The position numbers and the translations under genes were made by a program. Below, piece after piece: positions 1-9,015 of a DNA stretch of 38,727 bases. A model generated the notes under the pieces. It did not search any database and was not told the origin of the DNA. It saw only the letters and a list, made by a program, of their open reading frames with translations. Source of the DNA: Bacteroidales bacterium (GTDB taxonomy: Bacteria; Bacteroidota; Bacteroidia; Bacteroidales; Marinilabiliaceae); NCBI GenBank assembly GCA_017539645.1, contig JAFYCM010000078.1, forward strand, positions 1 to 38,727. Direction: 5' to 3'. Every line of letters starts with the position of its first letter. Positions within the stretch are counted from its first letter, which is position 1.

Positions 1-2
1 AA

Positions 3-1229
3 CACCCTGAATTTGAACGAACCAAAATTATCGAACGCCTTGTAGAGCCTGAACGCATCATCACTTTTCGTGTGCCTTGGGTCGACGATAAAGGCGAAGT
101 GCAGGTAAATATTGGCTATCGTGTTCAATTCAATAGCGCAATTGGCCCATACAAAGGTGGACTTCGCTTTCACCAGTCGGTCAATCTGAGTATTCTCAAA
201 TTCCTTGGATTTGAGCAGATATTCAAAAACGCGCTCACCACGCTACCTATGGGCGGTGGCAAGGGCGGTTCGGACTTCTGCCCTCGAGGCAAGAGCGACG
301 CCGAGATTATGCGCTTCTGTCAGGCATTTATGAACGAATTGTTCCGCTATATCGGTCCGGAAATCGACGTTCCGGCTGGCGATATAGGCGTTGGCGCAAG
401 GGAGATAGGCTATCTTTTCGGTCAATATAAGAAACTTACACGCGATTGGAGTGGCGTACTTACGGGTAAAGGACTTGAGTTTGGCGGTAGCCTCATTCGC
501 CCAGAAGCAACGGGTTTTGGCGGCCTATATTTTGTAAATGAAATGTTGCAGACTCATGGCCTTTCTATCGAAGGCAAAACGGTAGCAATCAGCGGTTTTG
601 GAAATGTGGCATGGGGCGCAGCCAAGAAAGCTACGCAGTTGGGTGCAAAGGTCATAACTATAAGCGGCCCTGATGGCTATATATACGACCCTGCCGGACT
701 CAACGACGAGAAAATTGCATACATGCTCGAACTACGTGCATCGGGCAACGACGTCTGCAAACCATACGCCGATAAGTTCGCGGGCAGTACTTTTGTGGCT
801 GGCAAACGTCCTTGGGAGGTTAAGTGCGACATTGCTCTCCCTTGCGCAACTCAGAACGAACTCAAGTGTGATGATGCCAATATGCTCATAAAGAATGGTT
901 GCATCTGCGTGGGCGAGATAAGCAATATGGGTTGTACGCTCGAAGCCATTGAGGCTTTTGTGAACAACAAAATGATTTTTGCTCCAGGTAAGGCCGTTAA
1001 TGCTGGTGGTGTGGCAACTTCAGGTCTCGAAATGAGTCAGAATGCTATGCACATCAGTTGGACCGCCGAAGACGTTGATAAGCATTTGCATAATATTATG
1101 CACAACATACATAAGCAATGCGTTCAGTATGGTCAACAGCCCGACGGCTATGTCAACTATGTGAAAGGTGCAAACATCGCTGGCTTCATGAAAGTAGCTA
1201 AAGCCATGATGGCTCAAGGGATTGTGTGA
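3..1229 (+). CDS. gdhA: NADP-type glutamate dehydrogenase, 5' end cut by window
   Basis: Class I hexameric glutamate dehydrogenase, which interconverts 2-oxoglutarate plus ammonium and glutamate in the cytoplasm. The frame is open from base 3, and the first residues read HPEFERTKIIERL, so about 35-40 N-terminal residues lie outside the window. Visible family motifs include GPYKGGLRFH, the PMGGGKGG segment with the catalytic lysine region, PAGDIGVGAREIGY, the substrate/cofactor segment TGKGLEFGGSLIRPEATG and the Rossmann motif SGFGNVAWG. The usual Asp after GGSDF is Cys here (GGSDFCPRG). The C-terminus is complete and followed by a terminator hairpin. Identity is very secure; cofactor preference is inferred from class. 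Confidence 0.96.
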   Translation, partial: HPEFERTKIIERLVEPERIITFRVPWVDDKGEVQVNIGYRVQFNSAIGPYKGGLRFHQSVNLSILKFLGFEQIFKNALTTLPMGGGKGGSDFCPRGKSDAEIMRFCQAFMNELFRYIGPEIDVPAGDIGVGAREIGYLFGQYKKLTRDWSGVLTGKGLEFGGSLIRPEATGFGGLYFVNEMLQTHGLSIEGKTVAISGFGNVAWGAAKKATQLGAKVITISGPDGYIYDPAGLNDEKIAYMLELRASGNDVCKPYADKFAGSTFVAGKRPWEVKCDIALPCATQNELKCDDANMLIKNGCICVGEISNMGCTLEAIEAFVNNKMIFAPGKAVNAGGVATSGLEMSQNAMHISWTAEDVDKHLHNIMHNIHKQCVQYGQQPDGYVNYVKGANIAGFMKVAKAMMAQGIV

Positions 1230-1276
1230 AAAGGATGCCTGTGCTGACTGTTCGTCAGGCTCATGAATAAATACGA

Positions 1277-1316
1277 AGAGAGCGGCCTCAATGGTTGCTC
1301 TCTTTGTTGTTTTTAC
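1277..1316 (+). terminator. Rho-independent terminator of gdhA
   Basis: AGAGAGC (1277-1283) pairs with GCTCTCT (1297-1303) across a 13-nt loop and is followed by the T-rich tract TTGTTGTTTTT. It begins about 48 bp after the gdhA stop. Confidence 0.75.
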
Positions 1317-1424
1317 ATGGATTTATCTGTTTATACTGCAAAAAAAGTCTCCTTGGAACCCGTTTTGGCAGTAGTAAGAATAAATAGTTCAATTCTAAAT
1401 AAGATATTTATCAAATTAGAGGCT

Positions 1425-1432
1425 TATCTTTG
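1425..1432 (+). promoter_or_regulatory. Candidate -7 box of the Fur-family gene
   Basis: TATCTTTG matches the Bacteroidota -7 consensus TAnnTTTG and lies about 21 bp before the preferred ATG at 1454. I do not see a convincing -33 TTG at the right distance. Confidence 0.45.
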
Positions 1433-1453
1433 CGTGAAACAAAAAAATGGCCT

Positions 1454-1882
1454 ATGTCTCATCAAGAAATAGAAAAGATTCTCGCAGAAGTCGGCATTCG
1501 GCCTACGTCGGTGCGACTGCTTGTGTATGAGGCTATTTCTAAGATAAATCACACTTTCTCGCTTGCCGATTTAGAGAAAGAGAACATCAACCTTGAGCAT
1601 AGTAGCATTTTTCGTACACTCACGCTTTTCCACGAACATCATCTCATTCACGAGGTAGACGATGGTAGCGGCTCTACTAAGTACTGTTTATGCACGGGTC
1701 ACGGTATTTGTCATGAGGGTGAAAGCCATCTGCATTTCTTTTGCGTGAAGTGTCATACCACCTTCTGTATTCGTGAAAATAACCTGCCGCAAATCTCTAT
1801 GCCAGAGGGATATACTGTTATGAGTACAAACTTCCTTGTGAAAGGAGTTTGCCCGCAGTGTGCGAATAAGAGTTCCAAGTGA
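1454..1882 (+). CDS. Fur-family metal-responsive transcriptional repressor
   Basis: Fur/Zur/PerR-type regulator of 142 residues. The N-terminal winged helix (about 10-70) contains the RPTSVRLLVYEAI and SSIFRTLTLF segments. The dimerisation/metal part has HLHFFCVKC and GVCPQC, giving two CxxC pairs (C97/C100 and C133/C136) that form the structural zinc site in this family. The frame can be extended upstream to a TTG at 1430, but ATG 1454 is preferred because the promoter box at 1425-1432 would otherwise overlap the coding start. The next gene, 36 bp downstream, is a metal permease, and a perfect inverted repeat lies in that gap. Local control of metal efflux is therefore likely. Whether it senses Zn, Fe or peroxide cannot be told from sequence. 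Confidence 0.88.
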   Translation: MSHQEIEKILAEVGIRPTSVRLLVYEAISKINHTFSLADLEKENINLEHSSIFRTLTLFHEHHLIHEVDDGSGSTKYCLCTGHGICHEGESHLHFFCVKCHTTFCIRENNLPQISMPEGYTVMSTNFLVKGVCPQCANKSSK

Positions 1883-1885
1883 ATT

Positions 1886-1902
1886 TTGCAACTTAGTTGC
1901 AA
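1886..1902. promoter_or_regulatory. Perfect 7-3-7 inverted repeat, candidate metalloregulator operator
   Basis: TTGCAAC-TTA-GTTGCAA sits between the Fur-family stop (1882) and the permease ATG (1919). Its size and position suit a dimeric Fur-type repressor. Binding by the upstream regulator is inference. Confidence 0.5.
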
Positions 1903-1918
1903 CTAATCCGCTGTAACT

Positions 1919-3238
1919 ATGCATCAAAAAATAATTGATGTCATGGAATACATATTTACACTCCTCAACCTGACGGGCGAAATGGCGCCATATCTGCTAC
2001 TTGGCTTCTTGATTGCCGGCTTGTTGCACACCTTCGTTCCGCAAAATCTTTATGCTCAGCATCTTGGTAAACCAACAATGGGTTCGGTGTTGAAAGCAGC
2101 ACTTTTAGGCATTCCGTTGCCGCTCTGCTCATGCGGTGTGATGCCAACTACAGCATCGTTACGCAAAGATGGGGCGAGCAAAGGCGCTTGCGTGTCGTTC
2201 CTAACAGCTACGCCTCAAACGGGCGTCGATAGCATATTGGCTACGTGGTCGCTAATGGGTCTGCCTATGGCTATAATCCGCCCAATAGCAGCATTGTTTA
2301 CGGCTCTTTTCGGCGGTTGGCTTGTAAATAAATATGACGATAATAACACTCATAAAACTAATATTGATGCACCCAAATGCGACTGCGGATGCGATGATCA
2401 TTGCGCTGATGATGAGCATATTACATTTTCGAAAAAACTTATAAATGCCTTCAAATATGCATTCATCGAGATGATGGCCGACATAGGCAAATGGCTTATT
2501 GTTGGTTTGCTTATTGCATCGCTCATAACTGTTTTTGTGCCAGATAGTTGGCTTGCCATATTTGCAGGTAATCCTTGGCTTAGCTACTTACTCGTGATGC
2601 TCATCGCCATACCTATGTATATATGCGCAACTGGTTCAATACCTATTGCCGTGTCGCTACTTATGAAGGGCATCACGCCGGGCGCTGCTCTTGTGATGCT
2701 TATGGCTGGTCCGGCAACGAATATCGCGTCGCTGCTCATAGTGTCGAAGATTCTCGGCAAGCGCACCACCATTCTCTACGTAATATCTATTGTGCTTGGC
2801 GCGCTCGGTTTTGCTGTAATTATCGACTACCTATTGCCATCGGCATGGTTTGCATTGCCACAAACCATTTCGGCTGACATCTGTTGCGCCGAAGAGGTGC
2901 TGACGCCATTCCAGATAGTTTGTGAAGTCATCTTAGGAGCGATGCTCGTCTATGCGCTCATAATACATAGGCACACCCATCACCATCATCACCACGAAGA
3001 CGATGATTGCTGCTGCGAGTGTGAAGCAGAGAATAGACTGGTGTTCAGCGTGAAAGGTATGAATTGCAGCCATTGTGCAGCCAATACCAAGAAAGCCATT
3101 CAGTCGGTTCGTGGCGTCACCGATGTTGATGTCGATCTCGCAGGAGCAAAAGCTTATGTATCAGGTAGTGACATAAATACCGATGAAATAATAAAAGCCG
3201 TAAGCGAACTTGGTTTTGAAATAGAACAAGAGAGCTAA
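1919..3238 (+). CDS. SO_0444-type Cu/Zn efflux permease with C-terminal HMA domain
   Basis: Inner-membrane permease of 439 residues, from the family annotated as SO_0444 Cu/Zn efflux transporters. Two hydrophobic blocks (about 20-135 and 180-340) carry the membrane helices. The first contains the hallmark PLPLCSCGVMP with C70 and C72. Between the blocks is a Cys/His/Asp-rich loop (KCDCGCDDHCADDEH). After the last helix comes a His-rich stretch followed by DDDCCCECE, then an HMA heavy-metal domain from about 372 with GMNCSHC (C383, C386). Three potential soft-metal binding segments support a metal transport role. It lies 36 bp after the Fur-family regulator and is followed by a strong terminator, so the two probably form one unit. 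The exact metal is unknown. Confidence 0.88.
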   Translation: MHQKIIDVMEYIFTLLNLTGEMAPYLLLGFLIAGLLHTFVPQNLYAQHLGKPTMGSVLKAALLGIPLPLCSCGVMPTTASLRKDGASKGACVSFLTATPQTGVDSILATWSLMGLPMAIIRPIAALFTALFGGWLVNKYDDNNTHKTNIDAPKCDCGCDDHCADDEHITFSKKLINAFKYAFIEMMADIGKWLIVGLLIASLITVFVPDSWLAIFAGNPWLSYLLVMLIAIPMYICATGSIPIAVSLLMKGITPGAALVMLMAGPATNIASLLIVSKILGKRTTILYVISIVLGALGFAVIIDYLLPSAWFALPQTISADICCAEEVLTPFQIVCEVILGAMLVYALIIHRHTHHHHHHEDDDCCCECEAENRLVFSVKGMNCSHCAANTKKAIQSVRGVTDVDVDLAGAKAYVSGSDINTDEIIKAVSELGFEIEQES

Positions 3239-3262
3239 CTATGTCATTGATATAAATATGAG

Positions 3263-3291
3263 AGCCTCACCTAAAAAGTGAGGCTTTTTTT
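3263..3291 (+). terminator. Rho-independent terminator after the permease
   Basis: AGCCTCAC (3263-3270) pairs perfectly with GTGAGGCT (3278-3285) around a 7-nt loop, followed by six T. Confidence 0.88.
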
Positions 3292-3410
3292 GTGCCCCTA
3301 TTTTAGGTCGAAACTAAAAAATAAGCTATTTTAGCACGATTTTTTGAGATGAGAGTCGATTTTCGACACCCCATCGACGAAACAATAACATAAAGAAAAA
3401 ACAACTCAAA

Positions 3411-5933
3411 ATGGCTTCAGAAGAAGAAGTATTAGGAGAAAGAATTATTCCGGTAAAAATTGAGGAGCAAATGAAAACGGCGTACATCGACTATTCGATG
3501 TCCGTTATCGTTTCCAGAGCACTCCCTGATGTGCGCGATGGTTTGAAACCAGTACACCGTCGTATCCTCTACGGCATGAACGAGATACACGTTACAGCTA
3601 ATTCCCCGACAAAGAAATCTGCACGTATCGTCGGTGACGTACTCGGTAAGTATCACCCACACGGCGACGCGTCTGTCTATGGCGCGCTTGTGCATTTGGC
3701 TCAGCCTTGGGCTTTGCGCTATCCGCTTATCGACGGTCAAGGTAACTTCGGTTCTATGGACGGCGACCAACCAGCTGCCATGCGTTATACCGAGGTACGT
3801 ATGCGCAAAATTGCCGAAGATATGCTCGTCGACATCGAGAAAGAGACTGTCGACATGGTGCCAAACTTCGATGAATCGCTCGTCGAACCAACCGTATTGC
3901 CAACGCGCATCCCATATCTTTTGGTTAACGGCGGGCAGGGTATTGCTGTAGGTATGGCTACTAATATGCCACCTCACAATATGCACGATGCTATCAACGC
4001 TATCATTGCATACATAGATAATCCTGAAATCAAAATCGACGATCTTATCAAAGTGATAAAAGCGCCCGATTTTCCAACAGGTGCTACTATATATGGCTAT
4101 CAAGGCGTAAAAGATGCATATCTCACAGGTAAGGGCAAGATTGTTATCCGTTCGAAATGCGAATTTGAGCAGATTCACGGCCACGATTGCATCATCGTAA
4201 CAGAGATTCCTTATATGGTAAATAAAGCCGAGATGATTATGCGTATTGCCGACCTTGTGCAAGAAGGCAAACTCTCGGAAATCTCCAATATCAACGATGA
4301 ATCGGACCAACGCGGTCTTCGTATAGTTATAGAACTCAAGCGCGATGCTGTGCCCAATATCGTTCTTAACCATTTGTATAAGAACACAGCACTTCAGTCG
4401 AGCTTCGGTGTAAACAACGTAGCCATTGTAAAAGGTCGTCCTAAGATTCTCAACCTCAAGCAGATAATCGAGTGCTTCTATGAGCATCGTATGGATGTTG
4501 TAGTTCGTCGTACTAAATACGAGAAACGCGAGGCTGAGAAACGCGCTCACATCTTGCAAGGTTTGATTATCGCTAGCGATAATATCGACGAAGTTGTACG
4601 TATTATTCGTGCCGCCGATTCACCCGACAAAGCTAAATCGGACCTTATTGCTCGCTTCGGTCTTGATGAGATTCAGGCTCAAGCAATCGTAGATATGCGC
4701 TTGCGTCAACTCACTGGACTTGAGCAAGATAAACTTCGCGCAGAATACGACCGCCTTGAGAAACTCATAGCATACCTCACCGATTTGCTTGCAAACGAAG
4801 ATTTGCGCAAAGGCGTAGTGAAAAAAGAACTCGAAGAGATTGCCGACAAATATGGTGACGAGCGTCGTACTAACATTGAGTACACCGCCGAAGAGTTCAA
4901 CCCAGAAGATTTCTATGCTGATGAAGATGTTGTAGTAACAGTTTCGCACGTTGGCTACATCAAACGTACGGCACTCAGCGAATTCAAGTCGCAAAGTAGG
5001 GGAGGGGTTGGCTCAAAAGGCTCAAGCACTCGCGACCAAGACTTCATTGAGCATCTCTATTCTGCTAAGATGCACGACACCATGATGTTCTTCACCAAAT
5101 CGGGTCGCTGCTTCTGGAAGAAAGTTTATGACATACCAGAAGGCAACAAAGCTTCAAAAGGTCGTGCTATACAGAATTTGCTCAATATCGAAACGGGTGA
5201 TTCTGTCAAGGCATTCATCACTGTTCGTGGCTTGAACGATACCGATTACACCAATTCGCACTACATAATTATGGCTACCAAGCGAGGCATAATCAAGAAA
5301 TCGCTCCTTGCCGATTACTCGCGTCCTCGTCAGAATGGTATCATAGCTATATCTATAAAAGATGGTGACGAATTGCTCCGCGCTACGCTCACCGACGGCG
5401 ATTCCGACTTGATGATGGCTACACTACGTGGTCGTGCAATACGCTTCAACGAGAATAAGATTCGTTGCATAGGTCGCACAGGCGCTGGTGTTCGAGGCAT
5501 CACGCTCGAAGGAGACGACGATGCTGTGGTTGGTTTCGTTTCGCTTCCACAAGACTCTACCGATAATGTATTCGTACTCTCGGAGAAAGGTTACGGTAAG
5601 CGTTCGTCAATCGATGAATATCGTATCACCAACCGAGGTGGCAAGGGCGTTAAGACGCTCAATATCACCGATAAAACTGGTCTTGTAATAGCTATCGATT
5701 CTATCAACGACGATAATGATCTTATGATTATCAATCGTTCGGGCATAACTATACGTATTCCAGCAGTAGAAATTCGCGTAAGCGGACGTGCAACGCAGGG
5801 CGTTAAGTTGATAAACCTCACCAAGAAGAACGATAGCATTGCCTCTGGTACCGTTGTTCCTCATAGCGATGACGAACCAGAAGATATGGAAGAGGGTAGT
5901 GCTACCCCAGTAGAACAGCCTACTAACGAATAA
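3411..5933 (+). CDS. gyrA: DNA gyrase subunit A
   Basis: Breakage-reunion subunit of DNA gyrase, 840 residues, usual length. The N-terminal domain holds [20 protein letters not shown] and the catalytic tyrosine Y126 in [10 protein letters not shown]. The C-terminal beta-pinwheel begins around residue 500 with [10 protein letters not shown] at the GyrA-box position, the form I associate with Bacteroidota, and ends in an acidic tail. In the quinolone-resistance region the sequence is [13 protein letters not shown]: Ala87 and Gly91 stand where E. coli GyrA has Ser83 and Asp87. ATG 3411 fits the known N-terminus. Upstream lie a terminator and a 119-bp leader with two copies of CTATTTTAG and the dyad GTCGA-TTT-TCGAC (3355-3367). 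A secreted TPR protein follows 37 bp downstream. Confidence 0.97.
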   Translation: MASEEEVLGERIIPVKIEEQMKTAYIDYSMSVIVSRALPDVRDGLKPVHRRILYGMNEIHVTANSPTKKSARIVGDVLGKYHPHGDASVYGALVHLAQPWALRYPLIDGQGNFGSMDGDQPAAMRYTEVRMRKIAEDMLVDIEKETVDMVPNFDESLVEPTVLPTRIPYLLVNGGQGIAVGMATNMPPHNMHDAINAIIAYIDNPEIKIDDLIKVIKAPDFPTGATIYGYQGVKDAYLTGKGKIVIRSKCEFEQIHGHDCIIVTEIPYMVNKAEMIMRIADLVQEGKLSEISNINDESDQRGLRIVIELKRDAVPNIVLNHLYKNTALQSSFGVNNVAIVKGRPKILNLKQIIECFYEHRMDVVVRRTKYEKREAEKRAHILQGLIIASDNIDEVVRIIRAADSPDKAKSDLIARFGLDEIQAQAIVDMRLRQLTGLEQDKLRAEYDRLEKLIAYLTDLLANEDLRKGVVKKELEEIADKYGDERRTNIEYTAEEFNPEDFYADEDVVVTVSHVGYIKRTALSEFKSQSRGGVGSKGSSTRDQDFIEHLYSAKMHDTMMFFTKSGRCFWKKVYDIPEGNKASKGRAIQNLLNIETGDSVKAFITVRGLNDTDYTNSHYIIMATKRGIIKKSLLADYSRPRQNGIIAISIKDGDELLRATLTDGDSDLMMATLRGRAIRFNENKIRCIGRTGAGVRGITLEGDDDAVVGFVSLPQDSTDNVFVLSEKGYGKRSSIDEYRITNRGGKGVKTLNITDKTGLVIAIDSINDDNDLMIINRSGITIRIPAVEIRVSGRATQGVKLINLTKKNDSIASGTVVPHSDDEPEDMEEGSATPVEQPTNE

Positions 5934-5970
5934 ATATTTATATAGTTAACATATAAAACAGAACAAGAAA

Positions 5971-7161
5971 ATGAAAAAGATAGTATTAGTTATGACAGCC
6001 TTGGTTGCTGCCAGCACAGCTACTTGGGCTCAGAAAGCCAAAGTAAAATCGGCTGAAAATTGCGTGATACTAAAGCAATTCGATAAAGCTAAATCGGACA
6101 TTGATGAAGCTATGGTTCACCCTAAGACTGCAGAAGAGCCAAACACTTGGCTTACCGCTGCCGACGTATATATCGAATGCGCCATCAACGGCAAGGGCGA
6201 AGCTGATTTTCTCGACAAAGCTAAAAGCTTCATCGAGAAAGCTGAAGAGCTCGATGCAAAAGGCAATGCCAAAGGCAAGAATATTGGCAAAGCTCAAAAA
6301 GCTATTCTGAAATACTACCAGCAGTTCAACGGTAAGGCTCAGCAGTATGGTAGCAAAGCTTGGGGCGACAAGGACTTCAAGAATGCCAAAAAAGCTTTCG
6401 ACTACGCTATTTGGTCGAACAAACAGCGTTTGAAAGAGGCTTACAACGAGATTGCAGATACCACCGAAATCTACAACTCGGCTCTCGCAGCTATGCAAGA
6501 ACCTGATTACAAGTTTGCTGCAGAACGTTTCATGAAAACTGCAGAACTTGGCTACGATGGTCCAATGTCGATTCTTCGTGCAAACTATTGCTTCGAGCAA
6601 ATGGGCGATTCTGCAAGCATGGAAAAAACTCTCAAATATGGTTTCCAAAAATATCCTGAGAGCAAAGATGTGCTCACTACACTTATTCAATACTATTTGA
6701 GCGCACAACGTTCGTCAGAAGCTCTCGTTTATTTGAATCAAGCTATCGAGAAAGATCCTACAAATGTTCAATACTATTTCGCTCGTGGCTGCTTGAACGA
6801 GAAAATCGATGTAGAAAAGGCTATTGAAGACTACAACATCGCTCTCGAAAAAGATCCTAAATTCTTCAACGCGCTCTACAACCTTGGCGTTGTATACTAC
6901 AACAAAGGCATTGAGATTATGAACGTAGCAAGCGGCGAACGCGACAACAAGAAGTACGACGCATTGGTTAAACAAGCTAACGACCAATTCATGAAATCGG
7001 CACCTTACCTCGAAAGAGCTGTTGAGGCTACCGATAGCAAAGAGAACAAAAAATACTCTCTCGATGCTTTGAAATCTATCTACTATCGTCTTGTTAGCGC
7101 AGAACTCGTTCCCGATGAAAAATATTCTTCAGTAATGAGCCGCCTAAGAGAGCTCGAGTAA
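5971..7161 (+). CDS. Secreted tetratricopeptide-repeat protein
   Basis: A 396-residue protein with a clear signal peptide (MKKIVLVMTALVAASTATWAQ, probable cleavage after TWA) and no later membrane segment, so probably periplasmic. TPR-like helical pairs occupy most of the chain, best seen at about 235-300 (ALVYLNQAIEKDPTNVQYYF, then IEDYNIALEKDPKFFNALYN). Codon use is rich in Lys/Ala/Glu. It follows gyrA by 37 bp and ends at a strong terminator, so the two may be co-transcribed. A TPR protein after gyrA is an arrangement I know from other Bacteroidales. No enzymatic motif is visible; a protein-binding scaffold role is inferred from the repeat type. Confidence 0.85.
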   Translation: MKKIVLVMTALVAASTATWAQKAKVKSAENCVILKQFDKAKSDIDEAMVHPKTAEEPNTWLTAADVYIECAINGKGEADFLDKAKSFIEKAEELDAKGNAKGKNIGKAQKAILKYYQQFNGKAQQYGSKAWGDKDFKNAKKAFDYAIWSNKQRLKEAYNEIADTTEIYNSALAAMQEPDYKFAAERFMKTAELGYDGPMSILRANYCFEQMGDSASMEKTLKYGFQKYPESKDVLTTLIQYYLSAQRSSEALVYLNQAIEKDPTNVQYYFARGCLNEKIDVEKAIEDYNIALEKDPKFFNALYNLGVVYYNKGIEIMNVASGERDNKKYDALVKQANDQFMKSAPYLERAVEATDSKENKKYSLDALKSIYYRLVSAELVPDEKYSSVMSRLRELE

Positions 7162-7191
7162 TTGATGTAAATATCGTTATTTTACATACTT

Positions 7192-7225
7192 AAGACCGTT
7201 GAGAACCCTCAGCGGTCTTTTTTTT
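7192..7225 (+). terminator. Rho-independent terminator after gyrA-TPR unit
   Basis: A 12-bp stem (7192-7203 with 7208-7219, one G-T pair) built on AAGACCG/CGGTCTT has a 4-nt loop and runs into eight T. Confidence 0.88.
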
Positions 7226-7415
7226 GCATTTTATTACACCTCAATATTCTATAAATCGGAGTTAGTTTATAATTTCGCATGCTAACAAATGATAGGATAA
7301 GGCTTGTGGCATACACATTGTTATTTCGCAAAACCACTATAAATATGAATAATCAACCTAACACCATTTCGCCTTTTTTATCATAAGACAAGCACTATTT
7401 ATTCTCATAACTATT

Positions 7416-8816
7416 ATGACTACAACACATTCAATTAACAGTACGAAAATCGAGGACGAGAAAGTCATCATACGTCGTATAGAAGAAATTATCGAGCTGC
7501 TATTGTTTTCTACAGCATTCTATTTTATGTGTCTGCACTTTTATTCAGACATTGTGCTTGGCATAAGAGTATATGGTAGGGTAGCGGAGGTTCTGCTTTA
7601 TGGCATTCTTTGCTTCTTGGTTATACATATAAATGAAGGTTTCCGCTTTGGCTATATGCGATTCCAAGAGATTCTAACTTCGCAAAACATTGCAATGCTG
7701 ATAGTTAATAGCATCAGCTACATACTTCTATGTTTGGTGTCTGTTTCGGTGCTCAACGTTGTACCATTCTTGATACTTATGGTTGTTGAGTTTGTTATTT
7801 CCTACGTATGTGTATACTTCTCGACACGATTCTACCATCAATTCCACGTTCCATTCAACATGCTAATGATATATGGCGCTGAGAATTACAACGATTTGAA
7901 AATCAAGGTCGATGGACGTCCCGATAAATACCGCATCACTAAGATTGTTCCAGCAACACTTCCATTCGAAGAACTCACCGCAATGATTCCCGAGTTCGAT
8001 GCAGTACTTATTTCGGATATACCTGCCGAGCCGCGTAACAACCTGCTTAAATGGTGCTATACCAATAGCATACGTACATATCTAACGCCCAAAATATCAG
8101 ACGTTATAGAGGCTGGTTCGCAGGATATTTACCTATTCGATACTCCGCTCAAATTGGTCAAAGGCTTAGGTCTGTCGATAGGCGACCGCATAGCAAAACG
8201 TACATTTGACCTGATTGTCAGCTGCTTAGCTTTCATAGTACTTAGTCCGATTTTCCTCATAGTAGCAATAGCAATAAAACTTGAGGATGGCGGTCCTGCA
8301 TTTTATATGCAAGAGCGAGTTACACAAGGCGGCCGACGCTTCATGATTTATAAATTCCGCTCAATGATAGTCAATGCCGAGAAGAATGGCGAGGTTATAC
8401 CTGCTACCGACCACGATTCGCGCATCACCAAAGTTGGCCGTATCATCAGAGCTTGCCGCGTGGACGAACTTCCACAGCTCATCAATATTATCAATGGCGA
8501 TATGTCAATCGTTGGTCCACGTCCAGAGCGTGTTGAGCACGTCGAGAAATACACCGAATTGATTCCTGAATTTCAACTTAGAACCAAAGTAAAAGGCGGT
8601 CTCACTGGTATGGCGCAGATTTATGGCAAATACAACACGTCGCCGCTCAATAAGCTCAAATTCGATCTTATGTACATCGAGAATTACAACTTCATGCTCG
8701 ATTTGAAGTTGATAATTATGACCATCAGAATTCTTTTCCAAAAAGAATCAACTGAGGGATTCGACCAAACTGCCAGCATGCTTATGCACGACAGCGTGGC
8801 AAACAGCAACAAGTAG
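7416..8816 (+). CDS. Polyprenyl-phosphate sugar phosphotransferase (WcaJ/WbaP-like)
   Basis: Initiating sugar-1-phosphate transferase for exopolysaccharide or O-antigen-like glycans, acting at the inner membrane on undecaprenyl phosphate. Its 466 residues contain four N-terminal membrane helices (about 25-135), a central CoA-binding-like/Rossmann segment (about 148-235), a further helix (264-288) and the C-terminal catalytic bacterial sugar transferase domain. That domain shows ERVTQGGRRFMIYKFRSM, VDELPQLINIINGDMSIVGPRPE with the conserved Asp-Glu pair D350/E351, and KVKGGLTGMAQ. ATG 7416 follows a 190-bp leader. No other glycan genes are adjacent, so it may serve a locus elsewhere. The sugar specificity cannot be read from sequence. 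Confidence 0.92.
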   Translation: MTTTHSINSTKIEDEKVIIRRIEEIIELLLFSTAFYFMCLHFYSDIVLGIRVYGRVAEVLLYGILCFLVIHINEGFRFGYMRFQEILTSQNIAMLIVNSISYILLCLVSVSVLNVVPFLILMVVEFVISYVCVYFSTRFYHQFHVPFNMLMIYGAENYNDLKIKVDGRPDKYRITKIVPATLPFEELTAMIPEFDAVLISDIPAEPRNNLLKWCYTNSIRTYLTPKISDVIEAGSQDIYLFDTPLKLVKGLGLSIGDRIAKRTFDLIVSCLAFIVLSPIFLIVAIAIKLEDGGPAFYMQERVTQGGRRFMIYKFRSMIVNAEKNGEVIPATDHDSRITKVGRIIRACRVDELPQLINIINGDMSIVGPRPERVEHVEKYTELIPEFQLRTKVKGGLTGMAQIYGKYNTSPLNKLKFDLMYIENYNFMLDLKLIIMTIRILFQKESTEGFDQTASMLMHDSVANSNK

Positions 8817-8837
8817 AAATAATAATTATAAATATTG

Positions 8838-8870
8838 ATGCGTGGCATCCACAAGATGCTGCGCATTTTT
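8838..8870 (+). terminator. Rho-independent terminator after sugar transferase
   Basis: A 12-bp stem (8838-8849 with 8855-8866, two central G-T pairs) encloses a 5-nt loop and is followed by five T. Confidence 0.82.
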
Positions 8871-9015
8871 ATTTTACGATTATCTATCACAATGGTTTCT
8901 TAGCGCCTCGATAATGTGCTCATAATAACTTCTAATATTTGTCTTAGAATTTGCATTATGTTAAGTTGGGTGTTGGGGGAGTGCAAAACACAGATTTCTG
9001 GACAGAAAGAAACGA

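Noticed and set aside
1430-1453. TTG start adding eight residues to the Fur-family protein
   Set aside because: It would begin inside the promoter -7 box; ATG 1454 gives the expected N-terminus.
3432-4559. A 375-codon open frame antisense to gyrA
   Set aside because: gyrA is certain on the other strand; the antisense frame is low-complexity, has no family motif and arises from codon bias.
4995-5030. Degenerate GyrA box (QSRGGVG) as an anomaly
   Set aside because: This form is what I associate with Bacteroidota GyrA, so it is not a distinctive change.
6070-6708. A 212-codon open frame antisense to the TPR gene
   Set aside because: Phe/Leu/Val-rich mirror of Lys/Ala/Glu codons; the sense gene has a clear signal peptide and repeats.
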